Shown here piece by piece: positions 53,823 through 62,566 of a stretch of DNA of 64,000 nt. This DNA comes from Mesorhizobium sp. M7A.F.Ca.US.008.03.1.1. Lineage in GTDB: Bacteria > Pseudomonadota > Alphaproteobacteria > Rhizobiales > Rhizobiaceae. A model generated the notes under the pieces. It was not told the DNA's origin, made no database searches, and saw only the letters and a list, made by a program, of their open reading frames with translations. Position numbers and translations under genes: made by a program. Position 1 is the stretch's first letter; each line of letters opens with the position of its first letter. The stretch spans positions 558,001 to 622,000 of the forward strand of contig NZ_RZRU01000001.1 of the NCBI RefSeq assembly GCF_003997495.1, in the 5' to 3' direction.

Positions 53823-54797
53823 TCACTGCGCCCAAGCTTTCCAGTCGGCCTCGTGAGCGGCGATCCAGGCGGCGGCGACGTCTTCCGGCGTCTTGCCACC
53901 GAGATCGATCTCGCCGCTCATCTTGTTGAGTTCGTCGGTGTCGACCGTGTAGGCCTTGGCCACCTTGTAGGCGACCGGCCATTTGTCCTTCATGCCGGAC
54001 CAGGAGTACTTCCAGATCTCGCCATGCGGCTTGCCGCAATCATATTTGGCGTCGGGGTTCACGCCCCATTTCGGGTCGTTGTAGCACTCGGGCGTGTATT
54101 CGGGGAATTCCACCCACTCGCCCTTGTACTTGGCCGGCGCCCAGTGTGGCGAATAGATCCACAGCATGATCGGCGCCTTGCGCTGATAGGCCGAGTCCAG
54201 TTCGGCGAACATCGCCGCGTCGGTGCCGGCATGGATAACGGTGAAGGGCAGTTTCAGCGCCTCGACGCGCTCGTCGTCAAAGCCTTCCCATGTCACCGGG
54301 CCGCCCAGATAGCGCCCCTTCGGCGCGGTCTCCGCCGTCGAGAAGGCTTCGGCGCATTTCGGATCCTTCAGCGCTTCCCAGTTGGGCAGGCCGGGGCATT
54401 TTTCCTTCATGTATTCGGGAAACCACCATTCTTCCTTGGCCTTCGGTCCAAGCTTGCCCAGCCGCTCGGTCTGGCCGGTGGCGTCGGAGGCCTTCATGGC
54501 CTCGCCGGCGGTCGTGTCCCAGAATTCCAGACCGACATCGAGGTCGCCATTGGTGAGACCTGTGGTCAGGCTGGAGAGGTAGTCGGCTGTCGGATATTCG
54601 ACGGTATAGCCGAGCTTTTCCAGGATACCGCCGAGGATCTTGGCGTTCAGATTGACGCTGGTCCAGTCAAACAGCGCGATCTTGATCGGGTCATTGGATT
54701 CGGGTGCGGCGGCTTGGGCGGAAGGCGTCAGTGCACTCGCCGCGGCGAGTGCGAAGGCTCCCATTGTCAAGTTCGAAATCACACTGCGAAGTGACAT
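53823..54797 (-). CDS. tmoX: TMAO-binding periplasmic protein (TmoX type)
   Basis: The 324-residue binding protein of the OpuAC/ProX fold begins with a signal peptide ending ALTPSAQAAA. Tryptophan- and tyrosine-rich segments (FDWTSVNLNAKILGGILEKL, LEFWDTTAGEAM, LWIYSPHWAPAKYKGEW, WKYSWSGMKDKWPVAY) can form the aromatic cage for a quaternary or N-oxide head group. Such proteins beside tmm and tdm are TmoX. A betaine or choline binding role is possible. Confidence 0.9.
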   Translation of the reverse strand: MSLRSVISNLTMGAFALAAASALTPSAQAAAPESNDPIKIALFDWTSVNLNAKILGGILEKLGYTVEYPTADYLSSLTTGLTNGDLDVGLEFWDTTAGEAMKASDATGQTERLGKLGPKAKEEWWFPEYMKEKCPGLPNWEALKDPKCAEAFSTAETAPKGRYLGGPVTWEGFDDERVEALKLPFTVIHAGTDAAMFAELDSAYQRKAPIMLWIYSPHWAPAKYKGEWVEFPEYTPECYNDPKWGVNPDAKYDCGKPHGEIWKYSWSGMKDKWPVAYKVAKAYTVDTDELNKMSGEIDLGGKTPEDVAAAWIAAHEADWKAWAQ

Positions 54798-54981
54798 GCT
54801 TGTTCTCCTTCAAGCTGTGAAAATTATCGTTCGTTCCCTTCTTGCGGCTTTTCTTGATTGTGTTGGAAAGGCTGGTCTTTGCGCAAGGCCGTCGGCGCCG
54901 AATTGTTGCCCCGGCTTTGGCCAGCGCAGGCAAGATGATGCTCAATTCTAGTGATGATGGGATAGGCCCGCAGTGTCGGCG

Positions 54982-55107
54982 TCATGGCTGCCGACGGATC
55001 GCTGCGGGAGCGGTCATCTGCGGATCGATTTCCAGTCCTGCGGCGCCCTGCAAGGTGCGAGCCATCAAGGTCCCATGTTCTCGGCTGTCGACCCGGGCAA
55101 GCCCCAT
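54982..55107 (-). other. Short open frame, possible gene remnant
   Basis: The 41-codon frame reads MGLARVDSREHGTLMARTLQ and ends AIRRQP. It has a balanced, protein-like composition and could be the 3' end of a decayed gene. No ribosome-binding site or family match is evident. Confidence 0.2.
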
Positions 55108-55120
55108 CTCGCCAAGGCCG

Positions 55121-55135
55121 TTTCATAGGATGAAA
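55121..55135. promoter_or_regulatory. Inverted repeat upstream of tmoX
   Basis: TTTCA-TAGGA-TGAAA is a perfect 5-bp inverted repeat with the TGAAATT core of the other island sites. It lies about 325 bases before the tmoX start, farther than expected for direct control. Confidence 0.25.
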
Positions 55136-55218
55136 TTATATATACCAAGGTTCATGTCGCGCAACGGCCTAACGCCTCGTGGGACGTATAAATTCAGACT
55201 GCAGGCGAAGTCGAACCC

Positions 55219-55983
55219 TTACCAGCAGACGTAGCCGCCATCGACAATCAGGTCGAGGCCGGTGACGAAACTCGCGGCGCGGCTGGCCAGGAACACTGTC
55301 GGTCCGACCATCTCCTCCGGCGCCGCCATCCGTCCCATCGGCGTGTCGCGCTTGAAGATCTTCACCTCTTCGGCCACCTCCGGCCGCTTGTTCATCGGCG
55401 TCAGCGTGTAGCCCGGGCTGACGACATTGACGCGCAGGCCGCGGTCGGCCCACTCCATGGCGAGGCTCTTCGACATGTGAATGACGGCGGCCTTCGAAGA
55501 GTTGTAGTGCGCCTGTGTCAGGCCCCGGTTGACGATGGTGCCGGACATCGAGGCGATATTGATGATCGAGCCCTTGCGCCGCGCCAGCATCTTGCGCGCT
55601 TCGGCCTGGCAGGACAGGAACACGCCGGCGACATTGACCTCGTGCACCTTCTGCCATGTTTCCAGCGGCATCGTCTCGGCCGGTTCGGAGCCGGCAACGC
55701 CGGCATTGTTGACGGCGACCGTCAGCGCGCCAAGTTCGCTCTCGACGCGATCGATCGCCGCCGCGAGATCGCTCTCAGACGTCACCGTGCCGGTCAGCAC
55801 CAGCGCCTTGCGGCCGAGCGCCGTGATCCGGTGCGCCGTTTCGTCCAGCCCACCCTTCGATGCATGGCCGAAACAGGCGACGTCGGCGCCCGCCTCGGCC
55901 AGTCCGATCGCGATTGCCTGGCCGATGCCGCTGCCGGCGCCGGTAACCAGCGCGACATCGCCGTCCAGCTTGAAAAGATCCAT
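55219..55983 (-). CDS. Short-chain dehydrogenase/reductase
   Basis: The 254-residue SDR has the NAD(P) loop TGAGSGIGQAIA (about residue 15), the NNAG motif (about residue 91), the catalytic Ser region ASMSG and YNSSK. The C-terminal stretch VDGGYVCW is typical. It resembles polyol and 3-oxoacyl reductases; the substrate is unknown. It is followed downstream on the strand only by the tmo genes, with a 421-base gap, so it is probably not part of that operon. Confidence 0.88.
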   Translation of the reverse strand: MDLFKLDGDVALVTGAGSGIGQAIAIGLAEAGADVACFGHASKGGLDETAHRITALGRKALVLTGTVTSESDLAAAIDRVESELGALTVAVNNAGVAGSEPAETMPLETWQKVHEVNVAGVFLSCQAEARKMLARRKGSIINIASMSGTIVNRGLTQAHYNSSKAAVIHMSKSLAMEWADRGLRVNVVSPGYTLTPMNKRPEVAEEVKIFKRDTPMGRMAAPEEMVGPTVFLASRAASFVTGLDLIVDGGYVCW

Positions 55984-56072
55984 CGAGTGCCCTCCCTGTC
56001 TCAGGGAGCGTATGCGCTGAGCCGTGCTTCGATCAAGCGCCCACGTGAACGCGGCTCAAGGGGCGTCGATGC

Positions 56073-56957
56073 TCAGAAATATCCGCTCGACGCGGCCGTG
56101 GCTTCCTTCGGGATTTCGACGCCATCGACCAGGATCTTGTCGACCAGTTCGTGGTGGAAACAGACCAGCCCCTTGATGCGCTCCGCCTCGTGCACCGGCT
56201 CCGGATAGTACCAGACGAGGTTCTCGTGGCGCTTGGCCTTGGTCGTCACATGGTAGTAGTTGGAGATGCCTTTGTAGGGGCAGCGCGAAATGTAGCGGCT
56301 GGGCGCGAACATATCGAGCCGCGTGTCCGCGATCGGCAGATAGTGGCGCACCGGATGGCCAGTCTCGAACAGGAACACGCCGCGGCGTGAATCGGCGACC
56401 TGTTCGCCGTCGAGGATAACCTGTACGCGCCGCGACGACGGCAGGCAGTCGACCCGGCGGAACGGATCGCGGGCGTGGACGAAAATCTCCTCGTCCTCCT
56501 CGAACCAGTGGCCCATCTTGCTCCAGGTGAACGACATGTAGTCCGATATCGGTGGACAGCCCTTCACCGGATCGAGATAGCGCCAGGCCGCGTCCTCGAC
56601 CAGCGTGATGCCGGTGTTGAGCGAATAGTGGGTGGCTGTGCCCTTGAATGGGTCCTCTGTCGTCGTCTTGCTCGGCAGCAGGAACTCCTCGCGCACATCG
56701 CCGATCGGGAAATAGTAGACCGGCAGGTGATCGGATTCGTAGAGCACCAAGGCGTTGGTCGTATCGGCCACGGTCATTGACCCGACCTGCACACGCAGGC
56801 GCTTCTGCGTCGGCATGGTGAAGGCTATGTAGCCCGGCTCGAATTCGTACTGCACGATGTTATCGAGCAGCGGAAAATGCGGCCCACGGCCGCGCAAATG
56901 AGGCTTGCGAATGGTAGTCTCCCGTTTCTTTTCTTTCGCGATCGGGCGCTGGGGCAC
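56073..56957 (-). CDS. DUF427-domain protein (two copies of the domain)
   Basis: The 294-residue protein contains two DUF427 beta-tent units. The first has LYESDHLPVYYFPIGDVREE and FKGTATHYSL. The second has LFETGHPVRHYLPIADTRLD and YKGISNYYHV. The repeat of P-x-K-G-x-x-x-Y-Y/H is easily seen. Function is unknown. It begins two bases after the stop of a peptide-type binding protein, so it is co-transcribed with it. Confidence 0.85.
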   Translation of the reverse strand: MPQRPIAKEKKRETTIRKPHLRGRGPHFPLLDNIVQYEFEPGYIAFTMPTQKRLRVQVGSMTVADTTNALVLYESDHLPVYYFPIGDVREEFLLPSKTTTEDPFKGTATHYSLNTGITLVEDAAWRYLDPVKGCPPISDYMSFTWSKMGHWFEEDEEIFVHARDPFRRVDCLPSSRRVQVILDGEQVADSRRGVFLFETGHPVRHYLPIADTRLDMFAPSRYISRCPYKGISNYYHVTTKAKRHENLVWYYPEPVHEAERIKGLVCFHHELVDKILVDGVEIPKEATAASSGYF

Positions 56958-56959
56958 GA

Positions 56960-58615
56960 TCAGCTCAATGACACGCGATCGAGCAGCAGCCCGGCGGCGA
57001 TCGGCGGCAAGCCGCTGACATTCTTGCGCACCGGCACCAGCAGATCGGGGAAATAGCTGAAGATGACAGGCGTTTCGTCGAGCAGCAGTTTCTGGATGTC
57101 GGAGGCGGCACTGCGCTGCGCGCCGACATCGAGCGCCTTGAGATAGCTGGTGACCATGCCGTCATAGGCCGGACTCTTGAAATGCGCCGCGTTCCACGGG
57201 CCGTCGCTGACCAGCGGGCTGTTGAGGAAGACGTTCGGCACGCTGCGATGCGCGTAGTCGGTGATGCCGAGCGGGCTGTCCAGCCAGTCCGACTGGCCGA
57301 ACACCGCCTTGCCGTAATATTTGTCCTGGTCTTCGATGTTGAGCGAGATGCGCGCACCGATTTCCTTGGCGAAATTCTGGAACAACTGCGCGTAGCCGGG
57401 AATGTCGGAATAGCGCAGCGTCGTCAGCGTGATGTCGAAGCCGCTGGCGAGGCCCGCCGCCTCCAGCAACTGCTTGGCCTTGGCGATGTCCTGGACGCGC
57501 TGCGGCACCGTCTTGTCGGTCGCAGGGAAGGCCGGCGCGAACGGGCTGTCATTGCCGGTCGCCGCCATGCCGCGGCACAGGCCGTCGACCAGCTTGGAGC
57601 GATCGATGCACAGCGCCAGCGCCTGGCGCACACGCTTGTCGGTGAAGGGGTCCGTGTCGCAGCGCATGTGAAGCTGGCGGTGGGCGGTCGAAGCGACGCG
57701 CAAGACGGTGATATCAGGACTGTTCAGCACCACCTGGCTGACATCGAGCGGAACCGCGTCGAGAATGTCGACCTCGCCGGCCTGTAGCGCCAGGATGCGC
57801 GGCTGCACGTCACCGTAGAACTTGAATTCGAGCCGGTCGGGCAGCGCCTTCTCACCCCAATAGTCGGGATTGCGGATGAAAGTCGCGCCGACCTTTGGCG
57901 TGTAGGTCTCCAGCCGAAATGGCCCGGTGCCTTCAAAAGTCTTTTCGTAGTCGCCCTTATAGCTCGCCGGCAGGATGACGGCGTTGTAATTGTCGATCGA
58001 CACCGAATAGGGAAAGCTGCCATTCGGCGCATCGAGGTGGAAGGCGACAGTGTGATCGTCGACCTTCTGCGTGCCGCCCTTCGACAGCAATCCCTTGAAC
58101 ACCGAAAGCGCGTTCGAGGCCCCGTTGGGATCGGCCAGCCGGTCGAAGGTGGCGACGACGTCGTCGGCCTTGAAGTCCTCGCCATTGTGGAATTTCACGC
58201 CTTTGCGCAGCTTGAAGGTCCACACGCTGCCGTCTTCGTTTGGCGCCCAGCTCTCCGCCAGCACCGGCTTCAGGGTGAGGTCCGGCTGCGTGACGCAGAG
58301 AAACTCGGCGGTCTGGAAAACCAGCTGGTAGCTGCCGCTGTCATAGTAGGTGACGGGATCGATGGCGCCGCCCGGCGTCGCCACGCCGGCGCGCACCGTG
58401 CCGCCCGGCTTGCCCTCGGCGCGAGCCGGCTGCGTGCCAAAGCCAGCTGCCGCGACAAGGCTGCCCAGAAAGGGCAAGGAAAGACCAAGCACGCTGCCAT
58501 GGCGCAGGAAGTCGCGCCGGCCCAACCTGCCGGCCAGCAATTCGTCCACAGCGGAATTTTCGATTGCGGTGAGCGTTCTGCGAGCGTTGTCGACGATCCG
58601 GAAATGCTTGGGCAT
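56960..58615 (-). CDS. Dipeptide/oligopeptide-type ABC substrate-binding protein with Tat signal
   Basis: The 551-residue protein has a twin-arginine motif GRRDFL at about residue 32 and a hydrophobic stretch to about residue 65. The body shows the family segments LKPVLAESWAPNEDGSVWTF, LRKGVKFHNGEDFKADDVVA and DKRVRQALALCIDRSKLVDG. The start at 58615 is chosen over a longer upstream frame. It is divergent from a LysR gene and is a paralogue of the binding protein cut at the right edge. Confidence 0.88.
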   Translation of the reverse strand: MPKHFRIVDNARRTLTAIENSAVDELLAGRLGRRDFLRHGSVLGLSLPFLGSLVAAAGFGTQPARAEGKPGGTVRAGVATPGGAIDPVTYYDSGSYQLVFQTAEFLCVTQPDLTLKPVLAESWAPNEDGSVWTFKLRKGVKFHNGEDFKADDVVATFDRLADPNGASNALSVFKGLLSKGGTQKVDDHTVAFHLDAPNGSFPYSVSIDNYNAVILPASYKGDYEKTFEGTGPFRLETYTPKVGATFIRNPDYWGEKALPDRLEFKFYGDVQPRILALQAGEVDILDAVPLDVSQVVLNSPDITVLRVASTAHRQLHMRCDTDPFTDKRVRQALALCIDRSKLVDGLCRGMAATGNDSPFAPAFPATDKTVPQRVQDIAKAKQLLEAAGLASGFDITLTTLRYSDIPGYAQLFQNFAKEIGARISLNIEDQDKYYGKAVFGQSDWLDSPLGITDYAHRSVPNVFLNSPLVSDGPWNAAHFKSPAYDGMVTSYLKALDVGAQRSAASDIQKLLLDETPVIFSYFPDLLVPVRKNVSGLPPIAAGLLLDRVSLS

Positions 58616-58700
58616 GGCTGGATTCCTCGCTTGTCTTGGGGCTCGGCCATCTAGTTCATTGTTGACTGCCGCCGGAAAGCGATATTTTTTGATAGGGGTC

Positions 58701-58715
58701 ATCGAAATTTTCGAT
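58701..58715. promoter_or_regulatory. LysR-type box between binding-protein and lysR genes
   Basis: ATCGAAA-T-TTTCGAT is a perfect 7-bp inverted repeat and contains the T-N11-A pattern of LysR operators. It lies in the divergent region, 13 bases before the chosen lysR start. Confidence 0.65.
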
Positions 58716-58728
58716 GCAAGAGGTGGGC

Positions 58729-59631
58729 ATGGACACTGAAAATCTGCGCAGCTTTCTCGAGGTCGCCGCCCATGGCAGCTTCACCGTCGCGGCTGGCCGG
58801 CTCAACCTCGCCCAGTCCACCGTCAGCGCGCGGATCAGGGGGCTGGAGGAGCAGTTGGGCCGCCGGCTTTTCGTGCGCGACCGCGATGGCGTCACGCTGA
58901 CGCCGGCCGGCCGGCAGTTCCTGCCGCATGCCTCGTCGATCACCCGCACCTGGGAGCAATCTAGACAGGACATCGCCGTTCCCGATGGCTACGAGACCTT
59001 GCTGCGGCTCACCGCCCCTGCCTATCTGTGGGACCGCATCACCTCGCCATGGGTCGAGTGGATGCGCGCCAGGCGGCCGAACGTGGCGCTGCGGCTCGAA
59101 GGCAGTTTCCCGGATCTGGCGATCGACCAGCTGGCGGAAGGCCTGCTCGACATCTGCATCCTCTATCTGCCGCGACCGCATCCCGGCATCGTCTACGAAA
59201 CGCTGGCCGTCGATCAGGTCGTGCTCGTCCAGCATGCCGCGCAGACCAAGCCTTGGACCGAAAATTACATCCTGATGGACTGGGGACTGGAATTTCGCAT
59301 CGAGCACGACCGCGCCTTTGCCGGCACGGTCAAGCCCGCCATATCGGCCGGGCTGGTCTTCATCGGCCTGCAGCATGTGCTGTCGCAGCAGGCCGCCGCC
59401 TATCTGCCGCTCAGCGCCGTCAGCGGTCATATCGAGCGCGGCGAGATGCGGCGCATCGACAACGCGCCTGTGTTCCAGCGGCCGATCTACCTCGCCTATC
59501 CCTCGAACCCCGTCTCTTCGGATGTCCTGGATGTCGCGCTGACTGGGCTGCGCACGCTGCCCAGAGACTGGGCGGAGGGGCAGGGCTTTTCAGAAGGTGA
59601 TCGTTCCCTCAGCATGGCCGGCCAGATCTGA
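58729..59631 (+). CDS. LysR-family transcriptional regulator
   Basis: The 300-residue protein has the N-terminal helix-turn-helix (RSFLEVAAHGSFTVAAGRLN, then LAQSTVSARIRGLEEQLGRR) and a substrate-binding domain. The start at 58729 has GAGGTG upstream; an in-frame ATG at 58714 overlaps the likely operator and is less probable. It is divergent from the binding-protein gene and convergent with the transporter genes, so it probably regulates this peptide-type importer. Confidence 0.9.
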   Translation: MDTENLRSFLEVAAHGSFTVAAGRLNLAQSTVSARIRGLEEQLGRRLFVRDRDGVTLTPAGRQFLPHASSITRTWEQSRQDIAVPDGYETLLRLTAPAYLWDRITSPWVEWMRARRPNVALRLEGSFPDLAIDQLAEGLLDICILYLPRPHPGIVYETLAVDQVVLVQHAAQTKPWTENYILMDWGLEFRIEHDRAFAGTVKPAISAGLVFIGLQHVLSQQAAAYLPLSAVSGHIERGEMRRIDNAPVFQRPIYLAYPSNPVSSDVLDVALTGLRTLPRDWAEGQGFSEGDRSLSMAGQI

Positions 59632-59664
59632 CTGGCCAAGCCGCCCTAGCGACGGTGACGCCCG

Positions 59665-61695
59665 CTATGCCGGCTCGGTTGCGACCGCCCTCTGCAGCCT
59701 TGCCAGTTCGGTGTAGGGAATGTGGCAGCGGATCGAGTGTCCAGGCTGGGCCTCGCTGAGCGGCGGTTCTTGCTGCTCGCAGATCGGGCCGATCTTGCGC
59801 GGGCAGCGGGTGTGGAACACGCAGCCCGACGGCGGGCTGGTGGCGCTGGGGATCTCGCCGTCGAGACGAATGCGTGCCGTCTCGGTCTGATCGAGTTTGG
59901 GCACCGCCGACAGCAGCGCTTCGGTGTAGGGATGATGCGGCCCGGAAAAGACGTCTTCGGACGGTCCGAGCTCCATGATGCGGCCGAGATAGAGCACGGC
60001 GATCTTGTCGGAGAGGTAACGCACCACGGCCAGATCATGCGAGATGAAGATGTAGCTGACGTCTTCCTTCGACTGCAGGTCGGCGAGCAGATTGAGGATC
60101 GCCGCCTGCACCGAGACGTCGAGCGCGGAGGTCGGCTCGTCGCACACCACGATGCGCGGGTCGCCGGCGAAGGCGCGCGCAATGGCGACGCGCTGCTTCA
60201 GGCCGCCGGAAAGCTGGCGTGGCTTGACGGCAAGATGCCGGTCGGTGAGCCGCACCGAGCGGACGAGGTCGTTGAGGCGCGCCTCCAGCGCCTTGCCGGA
60301 GAGGCCCGCCAGCCGCTTCAACGCGCGGCCGATCAGGTGGCGGATCGAATGCGAGCGGTTGAGTGCGGAGTCCGGGTTCTGGAAGACGATCTGCATCGCC
60401 TTGATCTGGTCGTCGCTGCGGTTCTCCAGCCTGGGCGCCAGGGCCTTGCCCTCGAGCTCGATGGTGCCGCCCGCGTCAGGCGGCACCAGGCCGAGCAGCA
60501 GCCTGGCGAAGGTCGTCTTGCCGCTGCCGGACTCGCCGACCAGCCCCAGCGTCTCGCCGGGCCGCAGATCGAGTGACACGTCCTTGACCGCGCGCAGCGC
60601 GTGGCCATGGCTGGCATAGGTCTTGTTCAGCCCGGCGACCCGCAGCACCGGTGCGGCTGCCGCCTTTGGTGCCGGCGCAACATCGCTCGGTGTCGCGCGC
60701 GGCAGCGCCTGCGCCTTGTCGTGATGGAAGCAGCGCGACAGCCGGCCGCCCAGATCGTAGAGCGGCGGCAATTCGCTGCGGCAGCGGTCGTCGGCGAGCG
60801 CGCAGCGGTCGGCGAAGGCGCAGCCCTTGATATCGACCCCAATGCCGGGCAGAAACCCCGGAATGGTGTCGAGACGGCCCTGATCCTTGCGTTGGCCACC
60901 GCGCGGCAGGCAGCGCAGCAGGGCGACCGTGTAGGGATGGCGCGGATCGTTGAACACGACATCCGTCGGCCCTTCTTCGACCAGCATGCCGGCATAGAGC
61001 ACGCCGACCCGATCGCACATGTTGGAAACGACGGCGAGGTTGTGGCTGATGAACAGGATCGAGGCCGACAATTCCTGCCTGAGCTGCGCGATCAGGTCGA
61101 GCACCTCGGCTTCCACCGTCGCATCGAGGCCGGTGGTCGGCTCGTCGAGGATCAGCATCGATGGATCGTTGGCCAGCGCCATGGCGATCGCCACGCGTTG
61201 CTGCATGCCGCCGGAAAGCTGGTGCGGGTAGCGCTGCATGACGCTCGTCGGGTCAGAAATGCGCACGCGGTTCAGCATCGCAATTGCCCGTTCGGTGGCC
61301 GCTTGTCCCGAGACGCCGCCGAGTTCAAAAATCTCGGTCAGCTGACGGCCGACGCGGATCGAAGGGTTCAGCGCCTTGCCCGGGTCCTGATAGACCATGG
61401 AGACGCTTTCGGCCCGCGCCCGCCTGAGCGCTTCGGCATCCAGCTTCATCACGTCCTGGTCGTCGAGCGAGATGGCGCCGCCGGTGATCGAGCCGTTGCG
61501 CGGCAGATAGCGCACGACGGTGAGCGCGACGGTGGATTTGCCGCAGCCGGATTCGCCGACCAGCCCATAGGCCTCGCCCTGGCCGATGGTGAGGCTGAGG
61601 TTGCGCAGCACGGCGCGATTACGGCCGGCGACGCGGTAGGCAACCGACAGATCGGTGAGTTCGAGTGCGTTTTCGGCCTTGGCGGAGTTAGTCAT
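59665..61695 (-). CDS. Oligopeptide-type ABC transporter, fused double ATPase (DppD-DppF)
   Basis: The 676-residue chain carries two Dpp/Opp ATPases. The first half has GESGCGKST (about residue 52), LSGGMQQRVAIAMAL and LILDEPTTGLD. The second half, from about residue 350, has GESGSGKTT, LSGGLKQRVAIARAF and VVCDEPTSALD. Each half ends with the Cys-rich oligopeptide-ATPase tail (CAFADRCALADDRC and CVFHTRCPRKIGPIC). The start overlaps the permease gene by eight bases. The substrate cannot be told. Confidence 0.93.
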   Translation of the reverse strand: MTNSAKAENALELTDLSVAYRVAGRNRAVLRNLSLTIGQGEAYGLVGESGCGKSTVALTVVRYLPRNGSITGGAISLDDQDVMKLDAEALRRARAESVSMVYQDPGKALNPSIRVGRQLTEIFELGGVSGQAATERAIAMLNRVRISDPTSVMQRYPHQLSGGMQQRVAIAMALANDPSMLILDEPTTGLDATVEAEVLDLIAQLRQELSASILFISHNLAVVSNMCDRVGVLYAGMLVEEGPTDVVFNDPRHPYTVALLRCLPRGGQRKDQGRLDTIPGFLPGIGVDIKGCAFADRCALADDRCRSELPPLYDLGGRLSRCFHHDKAQALPRATPSDVAPAPKAAAAPVLRVAGLNKTYASHGHALRAVKDVSLDLRPGETLGLVGESGSGKTTFARLLLGLVPPDAGGTIELEGKALAPRLENRSDDQIKAMQIVFQNPDSALNRSHSIRHLIGRALKRLAGLSGKALEARLNDLVRSVRLTDRHLAVKPRQLSGGLKQRVAIARAFAGDPRIVVCDEPTSALDVSVQAAILNLLADLQSKEDVSYIFISHDLAVVRYLSDKIAVLYLGRIMELGPSEDVFSGPHHPYTEALLSAVPKLDQTETARIRLDGEIPSATSPPSGCVFHTRCPRKIGPICEQQEPPLSEAQPGHSIRCHIPYTELARLQRAVATEPA

Positions 61696-62566
61696 TGAGC
61701 GCTCCGTGAACGCCGTCGGCCGCCAGATTGACGCCGATCACCAGTGAAGCAATGGCCAGCGCGTCGAACAGCACCGTCCACCAGAAGCCGCCGCCGATCA
61801 TGCCGTAATTGTTGGAGATCGACAGCCCCCAGTCGGGCGAGGGCGGCTGGATGCCAAAGCCCATGAAGGAGAGCGTGGCGACGGCGAAAATGGCATAGCC
61901 GAGCCGCACAGTGGTTTCGACCAGGATCGGCGGGACGACGTTGGGCAGGATCTCGACGAACATCGTATGCAAAGCGCTTTCGTGCCTGAGCTGTGCGGCG
62001 GCGACATAGTCGAGTTCGCGCTCGGCCAGCACTGCCGAGCGCACGGTGCGCGCGATGATCGGCGCGAAGCTCAGGCCGATGACGACGATGACCGTCGTCT
62101 TGGAGGTGCCGAGCGCAACGATCGCCAACAGCGCGACGATGACCACCGGGATTGCCATGAAGGCTTCCAGGATGCGGCTGACGACATCGTCTACGAGGCC
62201 GCGAAAATAGCCGGTGATGAGGCCGAGCGCCGTGCCGGCCACGGTCGCCAGCAAGGTCGCCAGCGGCGCGACGGTCAGGATGTCGCGTGAACCGACAATG
62301 ACGCGCGAGAAGACGTCGCGGCCTATCTGGTCGGTGCCGAACCAATGTTCGGACGAAGGCGGCGCCAGCGCATTGATGATGTCGTCGGCGAGCGGATCGT
62401 AGGGCGCGAAATGCTCGCCGAACAGCGCGCAGGCGACCCAGAACAGCACGATGGCGAAACCGACAAGGAACGTTCGCGAGCGCAGCAGCGAGAAAAAGAC
62501 CTCGGCCAGCGGGCCGCGCCGGCGCATGTCGTCGGGTGTGGGGGAGCTGGTCTGGACGGCGCTCAT
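61688..62566 (-). CDS. Oligopeptide-type ABC permease (DppC type)
   Basis: The 292-residue permease shows the DppC start (FLVGFAIVLFWVACALFGEH), HWFGTDQIGRDVFSRVIVGS, and the ATPase-contact loop DYVAAAQLRHESALHTMFVE, with about six helices. It starts inside the end of the upstream permease gene (four-base overlap). Confidence 0.92.
   Translation of the reverse strand: MSAVQTSSPTPDDMRRRGPLAEVFFSLLRSRTFLVGFAIVLFWVACALFGEHFAPYDPLADDIINALAPPSSEHWFGTDQIGRDVFSRVIVGSRDILTVAPLATLLATVAGTALGLITGYFRGLVDDVVSRILEAFMAIPVVIVALLAIVALGTSKTTVIVVIGLSFAPIIARTVRSAVLAERELDYVAAAQLRHESALHTMFVEILPNVVPPILVETTVRLGYAIFAVATLSFMGFGIQPPSPDWGLSISNNYGMIGGGFWWTVLFDALAIASLVIGVNLAADGVHGALND

Larger units (their letters stand above)
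54798..55218. other. Intergenic region between tmoX and the SDR gene
   Basis: This 421-base stretch contains a 41-codon minus-strand frame (54982-55107) and the small inverted repeat TTTCA-TAGGA-TGAAA at 55121-55135. The rest shows no gene. The tmoX promoter must lie here. Confidence 0.5.
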
